DNA of 40,369 nt, from the IMG/VR virus record IMGVR_UViG_3300046008_001187, positions 1 to 40,369 of that record; one strand, written 5' to 3'. The position numbers and the translations under genes are program-made. The DNA is from a virus. The notes under the pieces are model-generated. The model did not search any database. It saw only the letters and a program-made list of their open reading frames with translations, and was not told where the DNA came from. Below, in pieces: positions 1 to 7,855 of the stretch (within the stretch, counting starts at the first letter, position 1; each line of letters opens with the position of its first letter).

Positions 1-640
1 TCCATTGCTTCAACTCTGTCAAAGTTGGTGGTCGTTTGCGAATTTTATCAGGGATTTTGGAACCGCCTTTTTTATCCTCAATAAAATCGATATGCCGTTT
101 TGCTTTCTCAACTTTTATCCACGCTTTGAAGTCTTCGATGAGTTTTGCATCCGAATTCCATAAATTTACTTGAGCAAAAGCAGTTCCGCCTTGCTTCGAT
201 ATATCGACATCCCAAAAATACTTGTCACTTAATTTAGAATTGCGCGGACGGATAACAATTTTTGATGTGCAGTTTTCAGTTAATTCTTTAACAAAATCTT
301 GATAATTTTCTTCGTATTCAAAGTTTGTGTACTGAAGTAGAGTGAAGAAGTCTTCGTTTTTCAGCGTAACAACTGCGTCGTCTTGAAGCCCAAATAGCGA
401 ACTGTTGCTTTCTTCAATCGGAACAATCGGATTTTCGAGTAATGCTAAAACTAGTTTTTTTGTGCTAGCTTGCATATTAGCAATGGTATCTGCATCAAGA
501 AGATTCAACGGTAAATTACAGAAGTTAAACAATTCATAACGTTTTTCAAGATTGACAAACCATTCTTTGCTGTCAAATTGAGCAACAGCATCGTATTTGG
601 CAAGTGAGAACTCGCTTGGTATTTTGGTTAATTTTTTCAT
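1..640 (-). CDS. DUF6387-like protein, C-terminus off the left edge
   Basis: An open frame starts at an ATG (MKKLTKIPSEF) and runs off the left end of the window; about 213 residues are visible. The N-terminus (IPSEFSLAKYD, then KEWFVNLEKRYEL) resembles, from memory, the DUF6387 family of roughly 260-290 aa proteins commonly encoded next to phage or island integrases. I see no signal peptide, membrane segment or catalytic motif, and the molecular function is unknown. It lies 75 bp downstream of the integrase on the same strand, which supports membership of the same integrative element. The family assignment is a recollection of sequence style and context, not a search result; the open reading frame itself is secure. 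Confidence 0.55.
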   Translation of the reverse strand, partial: MKKLTKIPSEFSLAKYDAVAQFDSKEWFVNLEKRYELFNFCNLPLNLLDADTIANMQASTKKLVLALLENPIVPIEESNSSLFGLQDDAVVTLKNEDFFTLLQYTNFEYEENYQDFVKELTENCTSKIVIRPRNSKLSDKYFWDVDISKQGGTAFAQVNLWNSDAKLIEDFKAWIKVEKAKRHIDFIEDKKGGSKIPDKIRKRPPTLTELKQW

Positions 641-715
641 GTTATTCGTCTGAGGATGTACACATTAGGAAAACTAGCGCAGCAACTAATTGGGAGTTCC
701 GCGCCAGGACGGCTT

Positions 716-1756
716 TTACAGCGTAAGAGATTTTTCCATTGTATCGTTTAGGACGGCTCTCTTGTGGTCAGTTCCTAGATGAGCATAGCGATCAGTGCTT
801 GCAAGGCTTTTATGACCTAAAATCTCTGCGATTTCCTTCAATGTTCTGCCGTCACGCGCCAATGTTGAAGCCGTATCGTGCCGCAAGTCATGCCACCGAA
901 ATTTTGTGATATTAGCGGTTTTTAAGCAATTCGCCCATTGCTTTTTATATTCCATCGTCTTTTCTGGATTTGTCGTCGAGGGAAACAATAAACCGTTGCC
1001 AACAGCGCGATATTTTTTCAGCTCGCTGAGAGTAATGTTCGGAATAGGAGTGTGTCGTGGTTGCCCATTTTTGGTATCCGATAAAAGTGCTAATCCTTTA
1101 TCGAAATCAATATCGCACCATCTCAATCGCTCCAGCTCACCTTTTCTCATGCCTGTTGTGAGTGCCATCAGAACTTTGATGTAAAACTTACCGCCTATCC
1201 CTTGAGCCGCACGAATTAACCTTGGTTTTTCATCGTCTGATAAATAACGCACAATTTTGTTATCGAGCTTGAGTGAGCGAACTTTTTTGCAGGGATTTTC
1301 ATCAATGTATTGCTCCGATACTAAATCATCTTCTTGTTGCAAGCAGGCATAGTCCATTACTGCGGATAATACGGCAAGATGTTTGTTGTAGGTTGCAGGA
1401 GCTTTGGCGCGTTTGAGTTTGAGCTTTTCGCGGATTAAATCAGGTGTGATGTCGTTGAGTAGGGTTTGTGAGAGCTGATTCGTCCACCATGTGACTAATC
1501 GAGCGCGATCATGATCTTTTCCAGACCACCATGACATATACTCGTCTGCAAGACGACTAAAAGGGATATTGCAAGGATGAATGCCTTTAGCTTCGCATTC
1601 TTGGTATTCAATGACTGCACGATTACCCCAAGTACGGGCATCTTGTTTGCGTCGGAAGGTTTTGGTTTTGAAATCTTTACCAGATTTGGTAAGAACTGAA
1701 CGGTAACGTAATTCGCCGTTTTTTAAAACGGTTTTACGAATGTAAAAATTTAACAT
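716..1756 (-). CDS. tyrosine recombinase / phage integrase
   Basis: A 346-aa site-specific recombinase of the tyrosine (lambda Int) family. It would catalyse integration and excision at the adjacent tRNA-Lys site. The catalytic set is visible: R204 in TTGMRKGELERLRW, K229 in the beta-hairpin TKNG, H289 and R292 in WHDLRHDTAS, H315 in LGHKS, and nucleophile Y324 in STDRYAHLG. Residues 1-60 form an arm-binding-like segment, and about 65-160 the core-binding SAM-like domain. Length is normal for the class and no residue is missing, so it is probably active. The gene is transcribed away from the tRNA fragment 120 bp upstream, the usual layout for an integrase beside its attachment site. The next gene downstream is the DUF6387-like one. 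The phage genes to the right carry no integrase of their own in this window, so which element this enzyme serves is uncertain. Confidence 0.96.
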   Translation of the reverse strand: MLNFYIRKTVLKNGELRYRSVLTKSGKDFKTKTFRRKQDARTWGNRAVIEYQECEAKGIHPCNIPFSRLADEYMSWWSGKDHDRARLVTWWTNQLSQTLLNDITPDLIREKLKLKRAKAPATYNKHLAVLSAVMDYACLQQEDDLVSEQYIDENPCKKVRSLKLDNKIVRYLSDDEKPRLIRAAQGIGGKFYIKVLMALTTGMRKGELERLRWCDIDFDKGLALLSDTKNGQPRHTPIPNITLSELKKYRAVGNGLLFPSTTNPEKTMEYKKQWANCLKTANITKFRWHDLRHDTASTLARDGRTLKEIAEILGHKSLASTDRYAHLGTDHKRAVLNDTMEKSLTL

Positions 1757-1826
1757 TTGTGTACCTCGAATAAAGGTAAAAACTAAACTACCGTGAAAAT
1801 CACCGTAGTTGACCTTTAGTACACAA
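1757..1826. repeat. nested inverted repeat in the integrase leader
   Basis: Three nested inverted repeats share a centre near 1798. The outer arms are TTGTGTAC (1757-1764) and GTACACAA (1819-1826). The middle arms are AAAGGT (1772-1777) and ACCTTT (1812-1817). The inner arms are AACTACCGTGA (1786-1796) and TCACCGTAGTT (1800-1810), with one mismatch. The block abuts the integrase start codon, so it could be an operator or directionality-factor site, or a leader hairpin controlling integrase translation. The arms are visible in the sequence; the role is inferred. Confidence 0.6.
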
Positions 1827-1876
1827 TTACTAAGATTTTCTTATCCTTGAAAATCTCTTTAAATTCAAATAGTTGA

Positions 1877-1922
1877 TGGTGGGTCGTGCGCGATTCGAAC
1901 GCGCGACCATCGCATTAAAAGT
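1877..1922 (-). other. attachment site: 3' portion of tRNA-Lys(UUU), no 5' half
   Basis: Read on the minus strand, the segment contains the anticodon loop CTTTTAA, the 3' anticodon stem strand TGCGA, a T-arm with stem GCGCG/CGCGC around TTCGAAT, the acceptor strand ACGACCC and an encoded ACCA. This is the 3' end of a tRNA-Lys(UUU). Upstream of the loop there is no D-arm or 5' acceptor strand, and the expected pairing strand TCGCA is replaced by TGCCA, so it is not a working gene. Such fragments are att scars left when an element recombines into the anticodon loop and 3' part of a tRNA gene. A second copy of ATTAAAAGT lies 20 bp away (1934-1942) and might be another core-type recognition site. 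Confidence 0.85.
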
Positions 1923-2013
1923 GGCATTCTTAAATTAAAAGTCCAATACAATCAATAGATTAAACCTTCCCTGTTTTCAATCTGCGTCAAATCACACCAC
2001 AAAAAACTATGAA

Positions 2014-2047
2014 ACAAGTTCTGGTATGACAAACTTGTGTCATACCA
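2014..2047. repeat. two overlapping inverted repeats in a non-coding stretch
   Basis: TGGTATGAC (2022-2030) and GTCATACCA (2039-2047) form a perfect 9-bp inverted repeat with an 8-bp spacer. ACAAGTT (2014-2020) and AACTTGT (2032-2038) form a second one interleaved with it, so the two stems are mutually exclusive. The stretch from 1757 to 2190 has no gene. It holds the integrase leader repeat, the tRNA fragment, these repeats and the operator before the toxin gene. The role could be an accessory protein site at the element end or a terminator without a clear T-run; this is not decided by the sequence. Confidence 0.5.
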
Positions 2048-2153
2048 CATAAAAATCAAAAAACAGAAAATTCCTTATTGTTTATAGCCCGCATGTTATA
2101 GTTCATGACGCAGAAAATTGATATTTCTTTTGCTCACTTGATGTTTTACAATC

Positions 2154-2166
2154 AACCATTATGGTT
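2154..2166. promoter_or_regulatory. putative MqsA-type operator upstream of the toxin gene
   Basis: The palindrome AACCA-TTA-TGGTT lies 25 bp before the toxin start. Escherichia coli MqsA represses its own operon by binding AACCT-N3-AGGTT palindromes, and this site has the same half-site length and spacing. The position fits overlap with the promoter, with a possible -10 within or just after the palindrome. Autorepression by the antitoxin encoded downstream is inferred. Confidence 0.55.
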
Positions 2167-2190
2167 ATCCATATAAATTTATTTTATTGA

Positions 2191-2496
2191 ATGTCTTATT
2201 ACTTACTAGAAAAAATAATTGATGCTGCTAAATGCAAGGAAATAATTTACGGTGGGAGAAAAGTTAGCATAGACATAAATAATTTATGTTACACGTTGGA
2301 CGATGTTGCTGATTGTATTTCCAAATTGAAGTTACAACATTTTGAAAAAACAATTGAATATTCCAATGGTTTTTTTGATGTTTATCAAATTGAGTACACA
2401 CCAAAAAGTAGAGAAGAAGCCGACACTATTTATCTTAAACTTCGACTGTTAGAGAACGATAAAATCCAAGTCAGTATAGGATCGTTTCATTTGTGA
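2191..2496 (+). CDS. mqsR: MqsR-family toxin (mRNA interferase)
   Basis: A 101-aa protein aligning by eye with MqsR over most of its length: YTLDDVADCISKLKLQHFEKTIEYSN and later DTIYLKLRLLENDKIQVSIGSFH correspond to the LDFDGMCNVI...FYKSMTTYSD and QVYLKITV...LIVSFKEK parts of the E. coli toxin. MqsR is a RelE-fold, ribosome-independent endoribonuclease that cleaves mRNA at GCU/GCA-type sites. The gene is first in a two-gene operon with the MqsA-type antitoxin, the order seen in E. coli. No good Shine-Dalgarno sequence precedes the ATG, so translation may be weak. It is on the opposite strand to almost everything else here and converges on the last tail gene, the usual position of an independently expressed prophage or island maintenance module. 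Confidence 0.8.
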   Translation: MSYYLLEKIIDAAKCKEIIYGGRKVSIDINNLCYTLDDVADCISKLKLQHFEKTIEYSNGFFDVYQIEYTPKSREEADTIYLKLRLLENDKIQVSIGSFHL

Positions 2497-2519
2497 AAAA
2501 TTATATCGTTGGACAAATA

Positions 2520-3002
2520 ATGAAAACAACACAATGCCCTATTTGTAATACTGGTCAGTTGCAACTTTTAAAAGCAACAGAATCTATCCAATACAAAGGT
2601 TGTCTTTTGTCTGTGGATTTAGAATACGCCTTGTGTCCAAATTGCAACGAGGAGATGATTTTGACCGAACAAATCAAACGTAACGATTGTCGTACTAGAG
2701 ATGCGTGGCGTAAATTTGACGGTTTACTAACAAGTAATGAAATAATTACGTTACGAAATAAATTAGGTATAACGCAACAACAGGCGGCTCAAATGTTTGG
2801 TGGAGGGGCTAATGCTTTTTCCAAATATGAACGTGGCGAAATAACTCAGAGCGAAGCAATGGATAAGTTAATGCGCTTGGCTTTAGAAGAAAGCTCTGTT
2901 GATGTTGCTACATGGTTAAAAAGCAAAGCTGGTGTTAAATCAACAGTCAGCACGAATTACAGCAAATCGTTCCATTCAATACCGTCTGTTATCCTTCAAT
3001 AA
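2520..3002 (+). CDS. mqsA: MqsA-family antitoxin (zinc finger plus Xre-type HTH)
   Basis: A 160-aa antitoxin that would bind and neutralise the upstream MqsR-like toxin and repress the operon. Residues 1-45 hold two CxxC pairs (C6/C9 and C39/C42) that would bind zinc, as in the MqsA N-terminal domain. Residues about 70-125 form a helix-turn-helix with the MqsA signature FGGGANAFSKYERG at 93-106. The C-terminus carries about 30 extra residues compared with E. coli MqsA. I chose the ATG at 2520 (MKTTQCPIC, preceded by GGA) rather than the in-frame GTG at 2493, which overlaps the toxin stop and adds residues not seen in the family. The gene ends 14 bp from the convergent tail gene, with no clear terminator between them. 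Confidence 0.88.
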   Translation: MKTTQCPICNTGQLQLLKATESIQYKGCLLSVDLEYALCPNCNEEMILTEQIKRNDCRTRDAWRKFDGLLTSNEIITLRNKLGITQQQAAQMFGGGANAFSKYERGEITQSEAMDKLMRLALEESSVDVATWLKSKAGVKSTVSTNYSKSFHSIPSVILQ

Positions 3003-3016
3003 AGATGATTCAACAA

Positions 3017-5536
3017 TCAAATCACAATTTCACTTTGCACTAAATTTGGGGCTTCGTTTTCGATTCTTCCAGCGCGAACATAATACTTTGCCCCTGTCGT
3101 TCCAGTGCCACGCACGCTAATAACCCCGCCGTCAATTAGCGTCACCAACGATGTATTGCCATCGGTACTTGAAAGCGTCCCGACCAGCAACGGTTCGCGG
3201 GGCAAAATTTGTTTAAATGCAGACCAAACATTCGCTGTTTCCTCGCCTATTAATATTGTTTGCCAGACTTCTTTCAAATTCGCGGTAATGGACACCGAGT
3301 TTACAATTCCGTGAACCAGTGAGCCACCGACATTAACTCGAACCAAATTACCGACATTCGCCAGTGGCATATCTGTTGCGTTCATTGGCAGCGTGAACGC
3401 TTGTAACGATGGCTGCGTGAATTGCCCCGCTAAAATCCGCTCACCCAACGCACGGCAACCAATCGCATCAGTCATTAGCGAGTTTGTGACCGTTTGCGAT
3501 AATCGCCCACCGTCCGTTTCTGTTAAGCGACACCAGCCAATCACCCCGCCCACTTCGCCGCCGTGAATATAAACGCCGTTTGCTTGGGCAGGGGTAACTG
3601 CCCGATAAGTTAGTGATTGCAACGCGCTGTCTGGAATTACCAGGTTTGGTGTTGCTTCTGTAAATTGCCACGGAAGTACAGGGTAACGCGGCGCAATTTT
3701 TAGCGTTCGACTGTTTCGGGACGGAATAACGATTGCGCCAATGTCAGCAGCAATTTCAGAAATAACCTGTATCGGTGTTTTTGCTGTGTATGAAAATGCC
3801 CCAGCAGGGACATTCCAGTTTTGCGCCTGCCAATCAATCATCCACCCGTTCGGAAGTTCTAACTCGGCTAATTGCTGCACGGTAAATAAATCGGCTTGCG
3901 TGGCGGAATGTGGTTGTAAAAACGGTGGCGCGAGCAAAGCGGACAAGCTATGACCCGACAGCCCGATTTCGTCTTTGGCGAAGGTTTTGGTGTGGGTAGT
4001 TTTCTCAGCCAGCACGCGCCACTCAAACCCGTTGATGGTGATGATCATTTCGATAGGCGTGTCGCCCGCTGAAACCAAAAGCGGCAACTGGTCAACGTCG
4101 AGCAATTTACAACTGAACTGCCACGCCCACGAATCAGCGTCGAGCGAAAGCGAAATGCCAGCCACGTTTAGCGGCGTTAAATCAACCAATGTTGCTGTAA
4201 TGGTGTGCTGCATTTGATAAACCGTTTTTGTTGGGATTGTGAATGTGACGACATCGGTTGGCGGCAAAGGTGGTCGTGGTGGGTCGATAACTGTGCCACC
4301 ATTACCGCCTCCACCTCCGCCACTGAATACTTGCCTTTGACTATAAAGAACCTTTGTTGCTTCGGATTTAAAACACGATTTGCGTCCGTTTGACGTGGCT
4401 TTTTTAGTCGCAACGGTTGTCGATAAACGGAAGCCACCACGTTGCACCGATTCAGTTAACCGTTTTTTTGCATCGGTGAACGAATAAACAAAATCGGGTT
4501 CGGCGGTGTAAATTGAAACACTGTCGAAAATGGTGCGAACCGTTGTCACAGGCTTAACGTCAATCAATCCCAAGTCAAAAGCGGGCGTATTTGAAACGCT
4601 CGAAACCAAGTTAAACGCGACGGGAGATTCAGCTTGATAAACGGATTCCGTCAGTGAAAAAATACGCGATGGCGGCTGGGCGGCAATCGTGAACGCGGCT
4701 GCTGGCGTGTACAAATACTCTGACGGCATTTGTTTGTTAAGCGAAACATTAAAAACGTGCGTGGCATCATTCACATCTTCGACAACGAATTCAAAACGTG
4801 AACCAATCGGAATTAACTGCTGCAAATCTGCATTTGTTTTTGAATTGAGCGGTGTTGCTGTTTCAACGACAGATGATAAAACCATCTTTTTTGGAATAGC
4901 CTGCTCATGTTTAAAACTGGTTTTCGCACTGATTTGAAGTGTCGAATCTTGCAATGACACTTTTTCAGTTGATATTTTTAACGTATTTTGCTCAACGGAT
5001 ACCGTTGCTGCGCTGATTTGGTTTGTCGAGTCCTGCTGCGCCTTGACAGAAACGACATTTTTCACGGCGTTCAATTGCAAAAATGCGGCGTTTAGTCGCG
5101 CAGATTTCATTGTTTCCAGCTTTGAATTCACGCCGCGAATAAGTGAGCGTTTGACGTTGGAATCATATTTGCCGTCAAAGAATCCAACACAACCGTCGAG
5201 TACGGTGTTGAATTTGCCAAATATCGGGACAGTTTTACCACTAAAAGTTCCCGTTACGTCATCAAGTTGGACATTAAAACTCCCAATTGCGGGAATGGCG
5301 ATACTGCTGCTAAAAACACCAACACAATCACCAATCTGGGCGCGAAATAATCCAATAATCGGCGCAGGTTGCTGTCCAGCTCCAAAATGAAACGAAACAG
5401 GCGATTTAGGCGGATTAACGCCTTCGTATAAGTCGAATTCAACATTGTAGAATTGAAACTTTATCGGACTACTTGGCGCGGTGTAGCCCGATAAAAACTC
5501 AAATGAAACCTTTTTATCTGGCGGCGTGTAAGACAT
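3017..5536 (-). CDS. phage tail tip / hub-like protein with N-terminal repeats
   Basis: An 839-aa protein, the last gene of the tail operon. Residues about 57-122 contain three short repeats of the type IGxFxxxxDxCVGxF. A low-complexity region rich in Ser, Thr and Gln follows (about 125-230), then a Gly-run linker near residue 405. The C-terminal half (TFTIPTKTVYQMQHTITATL onward; EWRVLAEK, APRYPVLPW, VGNLVRVNVGG) has the feel of a baseplate-hub or late-control domain, as in central tail-tip proteins of siphophages. It probably forms part of the distal tail structure that contacts the host. Its start overlaps the previous stop as TAATG, so translation is coupled. The assignment rests on position and style; no catalytic motif is visible. 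Confidence 0.6.
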   Translation of the reverse strand: MSYTPPDKKVSFEFLSGYTAPSSPIKFQFYNVEFDLYEGVNPPKSPVSFHFGAGQQPAPIIGLFRAQIGDCVGVFSSSIAIPAIGSFNVQLDDVTGTFSGKTVPIFGKFNTVLDGCVGFFDGKYDSNVKRSLIRGVNSKLETMKSARLNAAFLQLNAVKNVVSVKAQQDSTNQISAATVSVEQNTLKISTEKVSLQDSTLQISAKTSFKHEQAIPKKMVLSSVVETATPLNSKTNADLQQLIPIGSRFEFVVEDVNDATHVFNVSLNKQMPSEYLYTPAAAFTIAAQPPSRIFSLTESVYQAESPVAFNLVSSVSNTPAFDLGLIDVKPVTTVRTIFDSVSIYTAEPDFVYSFTDAKKRLTESVQRGGFRLSTTVATKKATSNGRKSCFKSEATKVLYSQRQVFSGGGGGGNGGTVIDPPRPPLPPTDVVTFTIPTKTVYQMQHTITATLVDLTPLNVAGISLSLDADSWAWQFSCKLLDVDQLPLLVSAGDTPIEMIITINGFEWRVLAEKTTHTKTFAKDEIGLSGHSLSALLAPPFLQPHSATQADLFTVQQLAELELPNGWMIDWQAQNWNVPAGAFSYTAKTPIQVISEIAADIGAIVIPSRNSRTLKIAPRYPVLPWQFTEATPNLVIPDSALQSLTYRAVTPAQANGVYIHGGEVGGVIGWCRLTETDGGRLSQTVTNSLMTDAIGCRALGERILAGQFTQPSLQAFTLPMNATDMPLANVGNLVRVNVGGSLVHGIVNSVSITANLKEVWQTILIGEETANVWSAFKQILPREPLLVGTLSSTDGNTSLVTLIDGGVISVRGTGTTGAKYYVRAGRIENEAPNLVQSEIVI

Positions 5537-6015
5537 TAGGTGGGCGTAAGTTTGTCGAAGATTTGTGCGTTAAACTGCTGGTCTGTAATCGCCACCGCGT
5601 AATAATCCGCGACGTTACGATTCAAACCGCATTTGAACAAAAACACCCCGTCGGCATCCGTGAACGTTGATTGAATCAACTGCCCCGACTTTCTGTAATA
5701 CAAATTCACCCGCGATTTTACCTGCAACACACCCAGCACTTTGACCGTTCCAGTAATTACGCCGATTCGGTCTTCGGTCAGGTTTAAATCAAGCCTTCCA
5801 AGCCACCAAGGCATGAATTCACGACGAACGACAATGTCATCATTTTTTTGAATTACGTTTCCAAAAGGAATGAACGCCCCAGGAACGGGGAGACTAATAT
5901 CTCGAATTGAATCGTTGCGCTGTGACGGCAATCCAAACGGCACAACTGCCCCAGCAACAGGATTCCGAAAGTCTTTGATTTCGTCATTGACGATTCCTAT
6001 TGTGATTTCAGTCAT
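5536..6015 (-). CDS. small tail-tip protein with beta-sandwich-like domain
   Basis: A 159-aa protein between two tail-tip genes. The N-terminal half contains two related segments, NPVAGAVVPFGLPSQRNDSI and LPVPGAFIPFGNVIQKNDDI, a visible internal duplication of about 32 residues. The C-terminal half (GVITGTVKVLGVLQVKSRVNLYYRKSG...TFTDADGVFLFKC) resembles the carboxypeptidase-regulatory-like beta-sandwich fold, in which a substituent string is followed by a T-D-x-D-G-x-F turn. That fold often mediates protein or sugar contacts in phage tails. Its stop codon overlaps the next start as TAATG. A structural role in the tail tip is inferred from neighbours; the specific function is unknown. Confidence 0.55.
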   Translation of the reverse strand: MTEITIGIVNDEIKDFRNPVAGAVVPFGLPSQRNDSIRDISLPVPGAFIPFGNVIQKNDDIVVRREFMPWWLGRLDLNLTEDRIGVITGTVKVLGVLQVKSRVNLYYRKSGQLIQSTFTDADGVFLFKCGLNRNVADYYAVAITDQQFNAQIFDKLTPT

Positions 6016-6020
6016 GTCTG

Positions 6021-7103
6021 TTACCAGGTATTTGAAATTTCAATAAGGCATTGGTAAGAATCGCTATAACCGCCATTCACTGCTAAAAATTTCTTACTCG
6101 TAAATTCACCTGTCCCGATGACTATATCGCCATTAACAAACGGGCGATAATGCAATGGACACCATAATCCAGGGGCAGTGCCGCGAATACCTGATGGTTC
6201 TGTAATCATAACGGGCGATAAATGTAACGCGCCGTCAATGGTCGATGGATAGGCTTGCGGTATGCTGTTTCCCATAGCCGTACCACCTAAAGCAGAGCAT
6301 TTTCCCGCTGCAATGGGCTGTCCTGTTTGAATATGACTTCTCATTAAAAAGGTGTGTGATGTAATTGTGAGTGTGTTTGTCATTGTAAAAAATTCAGCTA
6401 CGTTGTAATTGTTTGAATTTCCAAAAATGGCGGTGTTAAACGCATCGCCCGATTTCTTTGACGGGAAGTCACCAAAAAAGAACGGATTAAGCCCCGCTCC
6501 AGAGTGAATGATGAGATAAAAAGCCTTCTCTGTTGCCACGACTATCCATGGTTGAACTGGAGTGGCTGACATATTAACGGGTATGTAAGTTTCAGGAGTA
6601 GCACCGTCACCTGTATTGATGTCAAACATCGATGCGTAGGCTTTGACTCTTGGTTCATTGTTTGAACCAACCACAAATGAATTATCAACTCGCAAATAAA
6701 AACCATTCGAGCCTGTGCCTTGTTTGTAAGCAGCAAGCCCCGTTCCTGAAAACGGCTTAGTCCAATCAGCGGGCGCGACTTTTGAAGTAATTGTGCCAGT
6801 GGCAGGGCTGACTGGTGAATTCGCCACTTGATAAGTGAAGGTGTTTGCGCCCGTTACCGTGATGACAAAATCGCCGTTGTAATCGGTTTGGGTTGCGCCT
6901 GCAATACGCACGAACGTATCGCTTTTTAACGTGTGGGCAACTGGCAAAGTAACGGTTGCTGTGGTATCGGTTCGCGTAATCGTCGCAGTTTGTGAACCAT
7001 AACCTGTGACCAAACATCCGTCTAAAATCGCTATCAATGCACCCACCACATTCGTGTTGGTAGGTGCGCCAAAATCGGTACTTCTAAAAACTTTTACAGT
7101 CAT
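6021..7103 (-). CDS. predicted tail-tip structural protein
   Basis: A 360-aa protein starting MTVKVFRSTDFGAP, with an ATGA overlap with the preceding gene. Residues about 35-110 (ATITRTDTTATVTLPVAHTL...DYNGDFVITVTGANTFTYQV) look like an Ig-like or bacterial tail-fibre beta-module. The rest is Gly/Ser/Thr-rich with no recognised motif (HSGAGLNPFFFGDFPSKKSGDAFN). It sits in a run of six translationally coupled genes downstream of the tape measure, where siphophages encode distal tail proteins. I do not recognise the family, and host-receptor or assembly roles cannot be separated from sequence alone. Confidence 0.55.
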   Translation of the reverse strand: MTVKVFRSTDFGAPTNTNVVGALIAILDGCLVTGYGSQTATITRTDTTATVTLPVAHTLKSDTFVRIAGATQTDYNGDFVITVTGANTFTYQVANSPVSPATGTITSKVAPADWTKPFSGTGLAAYKQGTGSNGFYLRVDNSFVVGSNNEPRVKAYASMFDINTGDGATPETYIPVNMSATPVQPWIVVATEKAFYLIIHSGAGLNPFFFGDFPSKKSGDAFNTAIFGNSNNYNVAEFFTMTNTLTITSHTFLMRSHIQTGQPIAAGKCSALGGTAMGNSIPQAYPSTIDGALHLSPVMITEPSGIRGTAPGLWCPLHYRPFVNGDIVIGTGEFTSKKFLAVNGGYSDSYQCLIEISNTW

Positions 7104-7855
7104 GATATTTTTCTCGTTGGAATTAATGGAAATTGGGTAATAGGCTGATTGAAACGCTCGACAACTTCCCAGAAGCAGCCGCTATCTAGCGTGAAAACTT
7201 CGGGATTTGTTGACCATGTGGGTTCGATTAAATCTGAAATCGCACCGACACGATTGCGGTAATAAAACGGTGTGGTTTGTGGATTAGTTGGAATGACTAA
7301 CGAGCCTGATTTGTAATAACGCCCCGCTTTCCAAGTGTCGCCGCATTCTTGCGATACAGTCACGCTGACGGCGTTTTGGTTGGGCATTAGAATTTCAGTG
7401 TTACCGTTTTGAACGGTTTTTTTTGTGACGAGTTCGCCCTGCAAATCATGAACGAAAATATTGAACGATTGCGCGGCATTCGAGCCATTTATCTCAACGT
7501 TTATCGAATGCAAATCGGCGATAAAATAACGGACTTCGCCTGTTTGCCAGCGAATTTGCGCGTGTTCAATGTGGGCGATTGACCAGTTCACGCCGTTGTC
7601 TGAAAATTCAAGCCGCCACGCCTTTGGAGCGGTCGCGCCTTGTGCTGCAAAGGAATACGCGCCGACGATTATCGCCGTTGCAAATTCAAACGTTTTTTCA
7701 TGTGCAACAGCAGGCATTACGCCGCTAAAGCCCACGCCATTCGCAATCAAATTAAGCGTATGCGGGTGGGTTGAAAGCACGATGTCAGACACGCTAACTA
7801 TGTCGCCGCCGTTGTTATCTGTGAAAACTAATCGCCAGTATTTATGGGGGGTCAC
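7100..7855 (-). CDS. tail-tip protein with discoidin-like segments
   Basis: A 251-aa protein starting at a GTG (MTPHKYWRLVFTDNN) that overlaps the upstream stop as GTGA, preceded by AGAGGGAA as ribosome binding site. Residues 5-130 contain YWRLVFTDNNGG and, about 80 residues later, KAWRLEFSDNGVNWSIAHIE. Both resemble the strand pattern W-x-L-x-x-S-D-N-G-x-x-W of F5/8 type C (discoidin) carbohydrate-binding domains. A role in recognising cell-surface sugars would fit a tail-tip gene. The assignment is inferred from pattern only. The remaining C-terminal part (CGDTWKAGRYYKSGSLVIPT) resembles repeats found in phage fibre proteins. Confidence 0.55.
   Translation of the reverse strand: MTPHKYWRLVFTDNNGGDIVSVSDIVLSTHPHTLNLIANGVGFSGVMPAVAHEKTFEFATAIIVGAYSFAAQGATAPKAWRLEFSDNGVNWSIAHIEHAQIRWQTGEVRYFIADLHSINVEINGSNAAQSFNIFVHDLQGELVTKKTVQNGNTEILMPNQNAVSVTVSQECGDTWKAGRYYKSGSLVIPTNPQTTPFYYRNRVGAISDLIEPTWSTNPEVFTLDSGCFWEVVERFNQPITQFPLIPTRKIS

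Noticed and set aside
906-1184. Plus-strand open frame inside the integrase
   Set aside because: It overlaps the catalytic domain of a well-supported gene and has no family resemblance or ribosome site.
1877-1960. An intact tRNA-Lys gene
   Set aside because: The 5' acceptor strand and D-arm are absent and the 5' anticodon stem strand does not pair; only the 3' part is present.
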